A DNA stretch of 42,071 bases from an uncultured Bacteroidales bacterium (GTDB lineage: Bacteria > Bacteroidota > Bacteroidia > Bacteroidales > UBA932). The stretch is from the NCBI GenBank assembly GCA_900316245.1, contig ONCE01000021.1:1-42071 (forward strand), written 5' to 3'. The position numbers were made by a program, and so were the translations under genes. Shown here one piece after another: positions 1-8,937 of this stretch; positions within the stretch are counted from its first letter, which is position 1; each line of letters opens with the position of its first letter. Below the pieces are notes generated by a model, which did not search any database, was not told where the DNA came from, and worked only from the letters and a program-made list of their open reading frames with translations.

Positions 1-72
1 ACCGTGGTCAACGTGGCCGATGGTACCGATGTTGACATGCGGTTTGGTTCTCTGGAATGTTTCTTTTGCCAT
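1..72 (-). CDS. tuf: Elongation factor Tu, N-terminal 24 residues (cut by window edge)
   Basis: The reverse strand from position 72 reads [19 protein letters not shown] followed by HVDHG, the almost invariant start of bacterial EF-Tu, leading into the GTP-binding P-loop (GHVDHGKT). EF-Tu carries aminoacyl-tRNA to the ribosome as a GTPase in the cytoplasm. Only the first 24 codons are in the window; the rest lies beyond position 1. It is the last gene of a unit that starts with four tRNA genes, 57 nt after the Thr(GGT) tRNA, so it is probably co-transcribed with them. Identification is very secure despite the short fragment. Confidence 0.95.
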   Translation of the reverse strand, partial: MAKETFQRTKPHVNIGTIGHVDHG

Positions 73-129
73 AGTTTTATTATTGTTTAAACAATTGTTG
101 CGTTTAAAAGGGCCTAAACCCAAAAAAAG

Positions 130-201
<72 letters not shown>

Positions 202-217
202 TTTTAATATGTCTTGG

Positions 218-290
218 AGCGGAAAACGAGGTTCGAACTCGCGACCCTCAGCTTGGAAGGCTGATGCTCTACCAACTGAGCTACTTCCGC
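218..290 (-). tRNA. tRNA-Gly (anticodon TCC)
   Basis: The reverse strand gives a full cloverleaf with acceptor GCGGAAG paired to TTTCCGC (one G-T pair), anticodon stem CAGC/GCTG with loop CTTCCAA (anticodon TCC), and the T loop TTCGAAC. CCA is not encoded. It lies 16 nt before the Thr(GGT) gene in the direction of transcription. Confidence 0.95.
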
Positions 291-330
291 AAATTTCTTC
301 GAAATCCTTCGAGGAATAGTCGAAGTTTGG

Positions 331-411
331 TGGGAGGTGGTGGACTCGAACCACCGAACCCTGAGGGAGCGGATTTACAGTCCGCCGCAATTGCCACTAT
401 GCGAACCTCCC
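331..411 (-). tRNA. tRNA-Tyr (anticodon GTA)
   Basis: The reverse strand has acceptor GGGAGGT/ACCTCCC with discriminator A, anticodon stem GCGGA/TCCGC around loop CTGTAAA (anticodon GTA), a long variable arm as expected for a class II tRNA-Tyr, and T loop TTCGAGT. The total of 81 nt fits tRNA-Tyr without CCA. Confidence 0.95.
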
Positions 412-446
412 ATTTGGCTTATAATCAGTATTTCAAAGCCCTTTCG

Positions 447-520
447 AGCCGATAGAGGGATTCGAACCCACGACCCCGAGATTACAAATCACGTGCTCTG
501 GCCAACTGAGCTATATCGGC
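447..520 (-). tRNA. tRNA-Thr (anticodon TGT)
   Basis: The reverse strand has acceptor GCCGATA/TATCGGC with discriminator T, a D arm GCTC/GAGC, anticodon loop TTTGTAA (anticodon TGT) and T loop TTCGAAT. The anticodon stem CGTGA/TCTCG has a central T-T mismatch, which I believe is common in Bacteroidota copies of this tRNA. It is the first gene of the tRNA-tuf unit. Confidence 0.93.
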
Positions 521-551
521 GCTCACGAATCCTTCATCGCTGAAAGGACTG

Positions 552-583
552 CAAAGGTAGATACTTTTTTTGAATCCACCAAA
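552..583 (-). promoter_or_regulatory. Promoter of the tRNA-tuf operon
   Basis: On the reverse strand TTTG (580-583) is followed after 20 nt by TACCTTTG (552-559). This matches the Bacteroidota housekeeping sigma-factor promoter (-33 TTTG, -7 TAnnTTTG). Transcription would start near 545, about 25 nt before tRNA-Thr(TGT). It sits in the short gap after the dxs stop codon. Confidence 0.8.
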
Positions 584-588
584 CTTTT

Positions 589-2466
589 TCACATATTTTT
601 CAACAACTCTGCCAGGAGTATGTACAGGGACTCTTCGTCCATGCCGCAGGAGGCCCGCTGGGCCTTCTGGGTATCCTGGGGGATGAAGCTGTCCGGGATG
701 CCCACACCCTTGATGACGGGAGCATCCGACGAACCCGCAAAATATTCACTTACAGCGCCATAGAGGCCTCCCTTGAGAGTGCCGTCCTCTATCGTGACCA
801 GAACTTTGAACTTACTTACTTCTTCCAGGATGTCCGTATCCAGGGGCTTGAGGAAGCGCATATCATAGACGGCCGGAGCCTGCATTCCTTCCTCCTTGCA
901 CCGAAGGGCGGCAGCCAGGGCGCGGTTTACGCCCGGACCCAGACCCAGAACGGCTACGTCCTTCCCATCCAGGAGCTTCTCTCCCCGGCCGACGGGCAGC
1001 TCCTCGTAAGGAGCTTCCTGCCAGGCAACGCCCTCCCCTATGCCGCGGGGATAGCGGATGATGAGCGGACTGTCCTTGAGCGACAGGCCGGTATACATCA
1101 GACGTTTGAGTTCAATCTCGTTGCGGGGGGCCGATACGATGACGCCCGGAATGCTGCGGTAGGCTGCCAGGTCAAAGCAGCCGTGGTGCGTGGGACCGTC
1201 CTCCCCTACCAGGCCGGCACGGTCAAAGCAGAAGACCACCGGAAGATGCTGCAGGGCCACGTCGTGGATGATGCCGTCGTAGGCCCGCTGGGAGAACGAA
1301 GAATAGATATTGCAGAAGGGCTTCATCCCCGCTGCGGCCAGACCGGCCGAGAAGGTCACGGCGTGCTCCTCTTCAATGCCCACGTCAAAGAAACGCTCGG
1401 GCACAGCCTTCTCCAGAAGGTTCATGCCGCAGCCCGAAGCCATGGCCGGCGTAACGCCCACTACTTTCTCATCTTTCTGTGCCAGTTCTACCAGCACCTT
1501 GCCAAACACGTCCTGGTAACGGTCTGCCGGATATACGCTGCGGATCCGCTCACCGGTTTCGGGATTGAACTTGCCCGGCGCGTGCCAGACGGTAGGATCC
1601 GCCATAGCCGGAGCATAACCGGCTCCCTTGCGGGTATGGATGTGCAGGAGGCGCGGGCCGTGCAGGTTCCGGAGCCTCTCCAGCGTATAGATGAGTTGCT
1701 CAATATCGTTCCCGTCAATGGGGCCGAAGTACCGGAATCCCAGAGACTCGAACAGGGCGCCGCCGCTGGAGCGCACCAGGTTGGACTTGGTGTCAATCAC
1801 TCGCTTCTGGACCCAGTCGCGGGCCTTGCCGTCTCCCAAGGTATTCCACACCTTGTTCTTGACCCGGTTGTAGAAAGGATGGGTGGTTACGTTGAGCAGG
1901 TATTCGTGCAGTCCACCGATATTCTTGTCGATGGAAATGTTGTTGTCGTTCAGGATCACGAGGATATCGGCCTTGGAAGAACCGGCGTTGTTAAGGCCTT
2001 CCCAGGCCAGTCCTCCGGTGAGGGCGCCGTCTCCGATGATGGCCACCGACTTCTCCCCCGTTCCCATCATACGCGCTGCCTCGGCAAAGCCCAGGGCGGC
2101 CGAAATGGAAGTGGAAGAATGGCCGGCCCCGAAGGCGTCGTAAGGGCTCTCGTCCCGTTTGGGGAAGCCGCTGATGCCCTCCAGGGTGCGGTTTTGCCGG
2201 AAGATTTCTCTTCGGCCCGTGAGAATCTTGTGCGCATAGGCCTGGTGGCCCACGTCAAACACAAGCTTGTCTGCGGGCGTATCATATATATAATGTAAGG
2301 CAACGATCAGCTCCACCGCGCCCAGGCTGGACCCCACGTGACCGGGATTCACGGCGCAACACTCCAGAATATACCGCCTCACTTCTTCGCACAGTTGCGG
2401 GAGCTGCGAAAGCTGCAGTTTCTTCAGGTCCTCCGGGGAGTCGATCTTATCTAACAATTCATACAT
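589..2466 (-). CDS. dxs: 1-deoxy-D-xylulose-5-phosphate synthase
   Basis: DXS condenses pyruvate and glyceraldehyde-3-phosphate to 1-deoxy-D-xylulose-5-phosphate with thiamine diphosphate, the first step of the MEP isoprenoid pathway, in the cytoplasm. The 625-residue product has the family length. Seen in it: the N-terminal segment with NPGHVGSSLGAVE and FDVGHQAYAHKILTGR, the TPP-binding region GDGALTGGLAWEGLNNAG, GPIDGND, the transketolase pyrimidine-binding part with EEHAVTFSAGLAAAG, and a C-terminal transketolase domain (YPRG, EDGTLKGG). I start at the ATG at 2466 (MYELLDKI) rather than an in-frame TTG at 2475, because that TTG lies inside the -7 box; the ATG is about 7 nt from the box, so the transcript may be almost leaderless. 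The MFS gene upstream ends 39 nt away. Confidence 0.95.
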   Translation of the reverse strand: MYELLDKIDSPEDLKKLQLSQLPQLCEEVRRYILECCAVNPGHVGSSLGAVELIVALHYIYDTPADKLVFDVGHQAYAHKILTGRREIFRQNRTLEGISGFPKRDESPYDAFGAGHSSTSISAALGFAEAARMMGTGEKSVAIIGDGALTGGLAWEGLNNAGSSKADILVILNDNNISIDKNIGGLHEYLLNVTTHPFYNRVKNKVWNTLGDGKARDWVQKRVIDTKSNLVRSSGGALFESLGFRYFGPIDGNDIEQLIYTLERLRNLHGPRLLHIHTRKGAGYAPAMADPTVWHAPGKFNPETGERIRSVYPADRYQDVFGKVLVELAQKDEKVVGVTPAMASGCGMNLLEKAVPERFFDVGIEEEHAVTFSAGLAAAGMKPFCNIYSSFSQRAYDGIIHDVALQHLPVVFCFDRAGLVGEDGPTHHGCFDLAAYRSIPGVIVSAPRNEIELKRLMYTGLSLKDSPLIIRYPRGIGEGVAWQEAPYEELPVGRGEKLLDGKDVAVLGLGPGVNRALAAALRCKEEGMQAPAVYDMRFLKPLDTDILEEVSKFKVLVTIEDGTLKGGLYGAVSEYFAGSSDAPVIKGVGIPDSFIPQDTQKAQRASCGMDEESLYILLAELLKNM

Positions 2467-2472
2467 AATGTA

Positions 2473-2480
2473 CAAAGATA
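2473..2480 (-). promoter_or_regulatory. Promoter -7 box for dxs
   Basis: The reverse strand reads TATCTTTG, a perfect Bacteroidota -7 element, immediately before the dxs ATG. No convincing TTTG is present at the -33 position. The predicted start of transcription is at or within a few bases of the start codon at 2466. Confidence 0.65.
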
Positions 2481-2505
2481 AGAATTTTTCCGAGAAGGAA
2501 ATACC

Positions 2506-3873
2506 TTACTTGTTGGGCTGGTCCAGTTGAAGTTCGGGATGGCGGGCCGATGTGCGGCAGAAGATGACGGCCACCAGAACGGCAAAGACGCAGAGGGCGC
2601 TGAACATCATTTCCACGTGTACGGGTCCTTCGGCCCCTTTGCCCAGGATCACGCCCGAGAGCCATTTGAAGCTCAGGAGGCCCAGGTTCTGCACCCAGTT
2701 GGTGAGGGCGAAGGCGGTACCCAGCACCTTGTCCGGCACAATCTTGGGCACCGAAGGCCAGAGGGCGGCCGGGACCAGCGAGTAGCCAAAGCCCAGGAAC
2801 ACCATAGCCAGATAACCCCAGAAGGGCACACCGGCCGGAGCGAAGGCCAGCAGCAGGTGCGCGACGAGAGCCAGGATGGCGCCTACCATCATCCAGCGGG
2901 TGCCCTTACCCACCTTGTCCACCAGAATGCCGAACAAAGGGGCAAAGATTACCGTGGAGAACGGCAGCATCGAAATCATCCATCCGGCCGCCTGGGCGGG
3001 AATGTCGAAGCGGGGGATGAGGATGGCGCCGGCAAATTTCTTGAAGGCGATCACGCTGCTGTAGAACAGCACGCACAGAAGGCCCAGGAGCCAGAAGTTG
3101 CGGTTGCCCAGCACGTGGAGGATGTCGGAGAAGCGGAACTCGTCCTCAGGGGCACCGGCCGGCGAGGAAGCGCTGTCCGGGGTCTTGGATTTGAGGGAGT
3201 CAATCTCTTCCTGCCGGGTTTTACCGGCCGAAGCATCCAAAGCCACAAAGACACCCCACAGAATGAGGCCCAGGGCCATCAGGCCCATACCCACGATGGC
3301 GGGACGGGCGGTTTCGGCCAGGGTATAGACGTGGCCGGCCTGCTGCTGCACCAGCTTGGGAGAGAGCACCAGGGCGAAGGCCGTGCCCAGACGGGCTATG
3401 GCCAGCTGGATGCCCATTGCGAAAGCCATCGGCCCTCCTTTGAACCAGCGGGCGATGCTTCGCGTGACGGCCGTTCCGGCAATCTCACTGCCCAGGCCGA
3501 AGAGCATCACGCCCACGTAAGCCACGGTAAGGGAGGCCGATGAACCGCTGAGCAGGGCCCAGGTGACCATACCGGCACCGCCGGCCATCATTCCCACGAA
3601 CAGGGAGCCGGAGATGCGGACGCCCCACTTGTCCAGCAGGATGCCGCCCAGCACCAGACCGCCGAAGACGCAGAGCACGCTGTAACCGCTGGCGTACAGG
3701 CCGTAGCCGGCGGCGTCCCAGCCCAGCTGGGTGAGCGATGCGTTCTCGAACAGGTACGAGATGCTGGAGAACATATCATCGAAGTAGTACGATGCGAACA
3801 TCGGTACTACCAAACAGGCCAGCACTATCCAAGAGGCTGACCTGTAAAATTTCTGAGCGGAGGATGCGGCCAT
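2506..3873 (-). CDS. MFS transporter, second of a tandem pair
   Basis: This is a 455-residue polytopic inner-membrane protein with about twelve hydrophobic segments in two halves and a hydrophilic loop near residues 215-245, the pattern of the major facilitator superfamily. The family motif between TM2 and TM3 is visible as LDKWGVRISG (about residues 82-91), and the equivalent in the second half as ILVDKVGKGTRW (about 310-321). It shares blocks with the gene upstream, including GTAVTRSIARWFKGGPMAFAMG against GITVSRGIVKWFKGREMALAMG (first 19 residues comparable) and SLVPAALWPSVPK, so the two are paralogues. Its ATG overlaps the upstream stop codon (TAATG), implying translational coupling. The overall look recalls MFSD1-like or anion:cation symporter-type MFS proteins; the substrate cannot be read from the sequence. 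Confidence 0.85.
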   Translation of the reverse strand: MAASSAQKFYRSASWIVLACLVVPMFASYYFDDMFSSISYLFENASLTQLGWDAAGYGLYASGYSVLCVFGGLVLGGILLDKWGVRISGSLFVGMMAGGAGMVTWALLSGSSASLTVAYVGVMLFGLGSEIAGTAVTRSIARWFKGGPMAFAMGIQLAIARLGTAFALVLSPKLVQQQAGHVYTLAETARPAIVGMGLMALGLILWGVFVALDASAGKTRQEEIDSLKSKTPDSASSPAGAPEDEFRFSDILHVLGNRNFWLLGLLCVLFYSSVIAFKKFAGAILIPRFDIPAQAAGWMISMLPFSTVIFAPLFGILVDKVGKGTRWMMVGAILALVAHLLLAFAPAGVPFWGYLAMVFLGFGYSLVPAALWPSVPKIVPDKVLGTAFALTNWVQNLGLLSFKWLSGVILGKGAEGPVHVEMMFSALCVFAVLVAVIFCRTSARHPELQLDQPNK

Positions 3874-5498
3874 TACTCAGCTGTAATGTTGGGCAGCTCC
3901 AGTCCCAGTCCCTTCTTCTTGTCCACCACTTTGAGGACGAGACCCAGCACCAGGGCGGCAACGCCCAGCAGGGCCAGCATCACCAGAGGAGCAGTATAGT
4001 TGAACTGAGTGGGATCCGTAACGCCGGGATTGGTCTTGTCCAGCACCTTGCCAATGAGCATAGGGAACAGCCACAGGCCGATGTTCTGAATCCAGAAGAT
4101 GAGGGCGTAGGCACTGCCTATCACCTTGGAGTCCACCAGCTTGGGAACGGAAGGCCACAGGGCGGCGGGAACCAGGGAGAAGCTGGCGCCCAGCACCAGG
4201 ATGGTCACGTAAGCCACGATGACACCGCCGAGGTCGTTACCCTTGAAGGCGGGCAGCACGAAGGCGAAGGTGAGGTGGCAGGCGATGAGGAGGATGGAAC
4301 CCAGCACCAGCATCGAAGCGCCCTTACCCTTGTGGTCCAGGTAGTTGCCCAGGATGGGGGTAATGAGCACGGCCAGCAGCGGGAAAACGGCAAAGATAGC
4401 CTCGGCGCTCTGACGCATATAACCCATATAGCAGTATACGATGAGGGCAATGATGGAAATGCCCAGGAGGATATACTGGTTGGTCTTCTTTTTCTGGAAG
4501 TTGCTGGCGAAGCCGGCAGCGGCCACAATCAGCATAATGAAATACTGGATGAGGGTAACCCGGGAGCTGGCCCAGAAGGAACCGGCATCCGGCAGTTCCA
4601 GGGAAAGGTTGCACTGAAGCATATTCACGGCATACTTCTGGAAGGGGAAGATGGCCGAATAATACAGCACGCACAGCAGGGCTACAATCCAGAAGCCGCC
4701 GTCGGAGAGAATCTTTCCAATGTCGCTGACCTTGAAGGGATCGTCCTTTTCTTCGGCCTCACCGGTCTGCTCATCCAGCTTCTTGTCCATAAAGAAGTAG
4801 ACGACGGTCATAATGACGGCGATGCACATAAGCACCACGCCGAAAGCCACGCTGCGGGAAACGTCCACGTGACCGCCGAGCTTGGCAAAGAAGGGGCTGA
4901 AGATCATACAGGTGGCCACACCCAGACGGGCCAGGGCCATCTCGGAGCCCATAGCCAGGGCCATTTCACGGCCCTTGAACCATTTCACAATACCACGGCT
5001 CACGGTGATGCCGGCCATCTCGCAGCCGCAACCGAAGATCATAAAGCCGCAGGCGGCCAGTTTGGCCGATGCGGGCATTCCGCGGTAGAAGGGCGAGACA
5101 CCCAGTTCGTCAAAGAGCGGTATATAATTAAGGTTGTTGGTGAACCAAGTCTCCAGGCTGCTGCCCATAAAGGACTCGCTCACGGCGTACCACTTGATGC
5201 AGGCGCCTACCAGCATAACGGAGGCACTCAGGACGGCGGTAAACCGGACTCCCATCTTGTCCAGGATGATACCGGCAAAGATGAGGAAGAAAACAAATAC
5301 GTTGAGGAACACCTCGGAGCCCTGCATGGTACCGAAAGCGGTGGAATCCCAGCCGCGGGTTTCCTGCATAAGGTCCTTGATGGGGGACAGGATGTCCATG
5401 AAGATGTAACTGCAGAACATGGCCATAGCCAGCAGCAGAAGGGCTGTCCAGCGCATGGCGGCTGAGTCACGGAGTGTTTTTACAGTAGAAGCAGACAT
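3873..5498 (-). CDS. MFS transporter, first of a tandem pair
   Basis: This 541-residue polytopic membrane protein of the major facilitator superfamily has about twelve hydrophobic segments, a central charged linker (KKLDEQTGEAEEKDD) and an extra extracytoplasmic segment near residues 90-120. The motif ILDKMGVRFTAV follows the second membrane helix. I start at the ATG at 5498 (MSASTVKTL), since an upstream in-frame extension would run into AT-rich intergenic DNA and has no MFS similarity. The stop overlaps the start of the second transporter. Conserved blocks shared with that gene, and its greater length, suggest a duplication followed by divergence. Substrate unknown; nothing in the neighbours (dxs, an export operon) identifies it. 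Confidence 0.85.
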   Translation of the reverse strand: MSASTVKTLRDSAAMRWTALLLLAMAMFCSYIFMDILSPIKDLMQETRGWDSTAFGTMQGSEVFLNVFVFFLIFAGIILDKMGVRFTAVLSASVMLVGACIKWYAVSESFMGSSLETWFTNNLNYIPLFDELGVSPFYRGMPASAKLAACGFMIFGCGCEMAGITVSRGIVKWFKGREMALAMGSEMALARLGVATCMIFSPFFAKLGGHVDVSRSVAFGVVLMCIAVIMTVVYFFMDKKLDEQTGEAEEKDDPFKVSDIGKILSDGGFWIVALLCVLYYSAIFPFQKYAVNMLQCNLSLELPDAGSFWASSRVTLIQYFIMLIVAAAGFASNFQKKKTNQYILLGISIIALIVYCYMGYMRQSAEAIFAVFPLLAVLITPILGNYLDHKGKGASMLVLGSILLIACHLTFAFVLPAFKGNDLGGVIVAYVTILVLGASFSLVPAALWPSVPKLVDSKVIGSAYALIFWIQNIGLWLFPMLIGKVLDKTNPGVTDPTQFNYTAPLVMLALLGVAALVLGLVLKVVDKKKGLGLELPNITAE

Positions 5499-5622
5499 AT
5501 ACTTATAAATGAATTTTCCAATCGGAGCGCTAAAGTAATGAAAAAAATCCAAAATGGCCGGTTTTTTGATACAAAATCCCAACCGATCCCCAACTTTCTT
5601 CGTCTAATAAACGAAAAAAAGT

Positions 5623-5653
5623 TTTGCAAATTAAAAAAACAGTCCTATCTTTG
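5623..5653 (+). promoter_or_regulatory. Promoter of the MacAB-like export operon
   Basis: TTTG at 5623-5626 is followed after exactly 19 nt by TATCTTTG at 5646-5653, an ideal Bacteroidota -33/-7 pair. Transcription would begin near 5660, about 25 nt before the ATPase start codon at 5685. Confidence 0.85.
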
Positions 5654-5684
5654 CAGTGTAATAGGATACTAATACAGCGAAATA

Positions 5685-6401
5685 ATGGCGCTAATAGAAT
5701 TAAAAGAACTTAACAAAACTTACAACAACGGTCAGCCGTTGCACGTCCTCAAGGGTATCAATCTCAGCATCGAAAGAGGTGAATTCGTGTCCATTATGGG
5801 CGCGTCGGGTTCCGGTAAGAGTACACTACTAAACATTCTCGGAATTCTCGATAACTATGATACCGGAACCTATACCCTTGACGGAAAGCTCATCAAAGAC
5901 CTGAGCGAGCGGCAAAGTGCAGACTACCGCAACCGTATGATCGGCTTCGTTTTCCAGAGTTTCAACCTCATCAGCTTCAAGACGGCCGTGGAGAATGTGG
6001 AACTCCCCTTATATTATCAAGGGGTGTCCCGCCGCCGTCGCCACGAACTGGCCATGGAATATCTGGAAAAACTGGGCCTCACCCCTTGGGCATCCCACTT
6101 CCCCAACGAGATGTCCGGCGGACAGAAGCAGCGCGTGGCCATAGCCCGCGCCCTCATCACCCATCCCCAGATTATCCTGGCCGATGAACCCACCGGCGCC
6201 CTGGACTCCAAGACCAGCGTGGAAGTGATGCAGCTCCTCAAGCGCCTCAACCAGGAGGAAGGAATCACCATCATCGTGGTTACGCACGAAAGCGGCGTGG
6301 CCAACGAGACCAACAAGATCATCCATATCAAGGACGGCATTATCGGCCAGATTGAAGAAAACACTGCCCACACCTCCTGGGGCGCCAGCATCATCAAGTA
6401 A
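5685..6401 (+). CDS. ABC transporter ATP-binding protein, MacB/LolD type
   Basis: This 238-residue cytoplasmic ATPase powers the two permeases that follow. Walker A is GASGSGKST (residues 39-47), the Q-loop is in FVFQSFNLIS, the ABC signature is MSGGQKQR (143-150), Walker B is IILADEPTG (163-171) and the H-loop is VVTHE. Length and the SGGQKQRVAIARAL form are typical of the MacB/LolD/FtsE group, which energises export or mechanotransmission across the periplasm rather than import. It is the first gene of a five-gene unit, with the permease ATG overlapping its stop codon (TAATG). Some of this group drive macrolide, peptide or lipoprotein traffic; the substrate here is unknown. Confidence 0.93.
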   Translation: MALIELKELNKTYNNGQPLHVLKGINLSIERGEFVSIMGASGSGKSTLLNILGILDNYDTGTYTLDGKLIKDLSERQSADYRNRMIGFVFQSFNLISFKTAVENVELPLYYQGVSRRRRHELAMEYLEKLGLTPWASHFPNEMSGGQKQRVAIARALITHPQIILADEPTGALDSKTSVEVMQLLKRLNQEEGITIIVVTHESGVANETNKIIHIKDGIIGQIEENTAHTSWGASIIK

Positions 6402-7663
6402 TGCTTGAACTATTTCACGAAATTGTCAGTTCTCTTAAGAACAACAAGCTCCGCACAGCCCTCACCGGCTTTGCGGTGAGCTGGGGCATCTTCCTGCTGA
6501 TAGCGTTGCTGGGTGCCGGAAACGGCCTCATGAATTCCTTCATGGGTAATATGGCTGAATACATATCCCAGAGCATCACCGTGGAAGGCTGGCGCACTTC
6601 CAAGCCTTACGCAGGCTACAAGGAAGGGCGCGACATCCAGCTGGATCAAAAAGACCTTACCTATACCCAGGACCCGCGCTGGCAGGGAACCATTGAAAAT
6701 GTATCCCTCGCCACCGCCTGGACCAGCACTACATTTTCCCTGGACGGCCGCACGGTGGCCGGTTCTGTCAGAGGCGTCATGCCCGATTATATGGAACAGG
6801 AAAAAATCAGGATGGCCCACGGCCGCTTCCTGAATCCGGACGATCTCCGGGAAAGCCGCAAAGCCATTGTGGTGAGTTCGGCCCAGGCCAAGGAACTGCT
6901 CCCCAAGAACCCTGAAAAACTGGTAGGGAAATGGATTAATGCCGGAAATATTGCCTTCCGGGTTGTGGGAATCTACAGCACCGACGAGTCCAACATGACC
7001 CGCCTGTGCCCCATTCCTTACTCTACGTATAAAGGAATCTATGATCCTACGGACAAGATAGAAACCATCTCCTTTACGGTAAACGGGCCGCAGACGCTGG
7101 AAGAACACCGGGCCTTTGAGAAAACCTATACGGGCGGCATCAAATCCCGCCACCACATAGCGCCTGACGACAACCGCGGCCTCTGGGTCAACAACGGATA
7201 CACCGACAACCTGGAAATGCACAAGGCTTCCAAGATGATCCGCATCGCCCTGTGGATCCTGGGTATGCTTACTCTCGTGAGCGGCATCGTAGGCGTGAGC
7301 AACATCATGCTCATCACCGTAAAAGAGCGCACCCACGAGTTCGGTATCCGCAAAGCCATCGGCGCCAAGCCCGGAGCCATCCTCAAGCTCATCATCGCAG
7401 AAAGCATCAGCATCACCGCCGTATTCGGATATGTAGGTATGTTCATGGGAATGGTGGCCTGCCAGGTTATGGACAAGACCGTGGCCCAGGATGTGGTGAA
7501 CATCGGCGGAGAGGAAATCCGGATGCTGGTGAATCCCAACGTAGGCTTGGACGTGGCCCTGGAAGCCACCCTGCTGCTGATTGTCGCCGGAACCCTGGCC
7601 GGGGTTATCCCCGCCTGGAAAGCGGCTCGTGTTAAACCCATAGAAGCATTGAGGGCCGAATAA
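6401..7663 (+). CDS. ABC transporter permease, MacB/FtsX type (first)
   Basis: This 420-residue inner-membrane protein has the MacB layout: a short cytoplasmic start, a first TM at about residues 20-45 (TGFAVSWGIFLLIALLGAG), a large periplasmic domain (MacB_PCD, about 50-275), then three TMs in the FtsX domain ending at the C terminus (IRIALWILGMLTLVSGIVGVSNIML, ITAVFGYVGMFMGM and LLLIVAGTLAGVIP, given in parts). The conserved VKERTHEFGIRKAIGAKPG segment after the second TM and the ARVKPIEALRAE ending are hallmarks of the family. Start and stop overlap both neighbours by one base (TAATG), so the three ABC genes are tightly coupled. It probably pairs with the next permease as a heterodimer. 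Confidence 0.92.
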   Translation: MLELFHEIVSSLKNNKLRTALTGFAVSWGIFLLIALLGAGNGLMNSFMGNMAEYISQSITVEGWRTSKPYAGYKEGRDIQLDQKDLTYTQDPRWQGTIENVSLATAWTSTTFSLDGRTVAGSVRGVMPDYMEQEKIRMAHGRFLNPDDLRESRKAIVVSSAQAKELLPKNPEKLVGKWINAGNIAFRVVGIYSTDESNMTRLCPIPYSTYKGIYDPTDKIETISFTVNGPQTLEEHRAFEKTYTGGIKSRHHIAPDDNRGLWVNNGYTDNLEMHKASKMIRIALWILGMLTLVSGIVGVSNIMLITVKERTHEFGIRKAIGAKPGAILKLIIAESISITAVFGYVGMFMGMVACQVMDKTVAQDVVNIGGEEIRMLVNPNVGLDVALEATLLLIVAGTLAGVIPAWKAARVKPIEALRAE

Positions 7664-8919
7664 TGAAAAAGTGGTTTGATACAGATACCTTCCGGGAGAT
7701 CCTGGACAGCCTCCTGAGAAACAAGAGCCGCAGCTTCCTGACCGGATTCGGCGTATTCTGGGGCGTATTTATGCTGATGCTTCTGACCGGCGGCGGCCAG
7801 GGGTTCAAGGAACTCCTGGTGAAAAACTTCTCCGGTTTTGCGCAGAATACCTGCGTGGCCTTTGCCAACAGCACTTCCAAACCTTACAAGGGCTTTGAGA
7901 AAGGCCGCACGTGGAATCTGGACTACGGAGACGTGGACCGCCTGAAGGCCATGATCCCCGAACTGGAAACCGTCACTCCTTCCGTGAGCCTCTGGGGCAA
8001 GAGCGTCTCCCGCGGCGAGTACGTATCCTCCCGCGCCGTCGTCAAGGGCGCCCGGGCCGATTATGCCAACATAGAGACCCCCGAGCTTATGTATGGCCGA
8101 TGGATCAACGACGCCGACAACCTGCAGGAGCGCAAGGTTTGCGTGGTGGGTAAGCGTGTGTACGAAGAACTGTTCCCGGAAGGGGGCTCCCCGCTGGGCG
8201 AGCGCCTCAGCATTGACGGCAGTTACTATACCATTGTTGGGGTTGACTGGAGAGACAGCAACAACATCAGCATCAACGGCCGGGCCAGCGAGGCGGTAAC
8301 CATCCCCCTCAACCAGGCCAGAAGGGCCTATAACCTGGGCAACACCGTCCATATGCTGTGCTTCACCGCCAAGCCGGGCATTACGATGAGCGACGTCACG
8401 CCCCGCGTGCAGGAGGTGATTGCCAGAAGCCATATGTTCGACCCCACCGACGAACAGGCCCTCTTCCTGCTCAACACGCAGCTCATCTTCGGCATCGTGG
8501 ACAACCTGTTCAAGGGAATCAACTTCCTGGTCTGGCTCATTGGCATAGGAACTTTGCTGGCCGGCGTGATAGGCGTCTCCAACATTATGATGGTGAGCGT
8601 GAAGGAACGCACCACGGAGATTGGCATCCGCCGCGCCATTGGTGCCACCCCGCAGCAGATCCTGAGCCAGATTATTTCTGAAAGTATAGTCCTTACGCTG
8701 GTGGCGGGCCTTTCGGCCATCGTATTCAGCGTCCTTATATTGTACGGCGTGGAGTTGGGTATGACGGATGACGGCATCCTGAAAGCCCCCTTCCAGGTAC
8801 CCTTCTGGACGGCCGTCCTGGCCGCTTCCCTGCTTGCCGTGCTGGGTGTCGTCGCCGGTCTTATGCCGGCCGCCCGCGCCATGCAGATCAAGCCTGTAGA
8901 CGCCATGAGAGATGAATAA
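7663..8919 (+). CDS. ABC transporter permease, MacB/FtsX type (second)
   Basis: This 418-residue protein is a paralogue of the preceding permease: LLRNKSRSFLTGFGVFWG at the first TM, a periplasmic MacB_PCD-like domain, SVKERTTEIGIRRAIGATPQ before the third TM, and the ending ARAMQIKPVDAMRDE. The ATG overlaps the upstream stop. Two different permeases served by one ATPase imply a heterodimeric channel-less MacB-type pump, a common arrangement in Bacteroidota. The adaptor gene starts 18 nt downstream. Confidence 0.92.
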   Translation: MKKWFDTDTFREILDSLLRNKSRSFLTGFGVFWGVFMLMLLTGGGQGFKELLVKNFSGFAQNTCVAFANSTSKPYKGFEKGRTWNLDYGDVDRLKAMIPELETVTPSVSLWGKSVSRGEYVSSRAVVKGARADYANIETPELMYGRWINDADNLQERKVCVVGKRVYEELFPEGGSPLGERLSIDGSYYTIVGVDWRDSNNISINGRASEAVTIPLNQARRAYNLGNTVHMLCFTAKPGITMSDVTPRVQEVIARSHMFDPTDEQALFLLNTQLIFGIVDNLFKGINFLVWLIGIGTLLAGVIGVSNIMMVSVKERTTEIGIRRAIGATPQQILSQIISESIVLTLVAGLSAIVFSVLILYGVELGMTDDGILKAPFQVPFWTAVLAASLLAVLGVVAGLMPAARAMQIKPVDAMRDE

Positions 8920-8937
8920 TAAATAGTTGTTAGTTAT

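Noticed and set aside
5499-5622. Promoter for the MFS pair on the minus strand
   Set aside because: The AT-rich gap contains TACTTTAG, one base off the -7 pattern, but without a properly spaced TTTG. Too weak to list as a feature.
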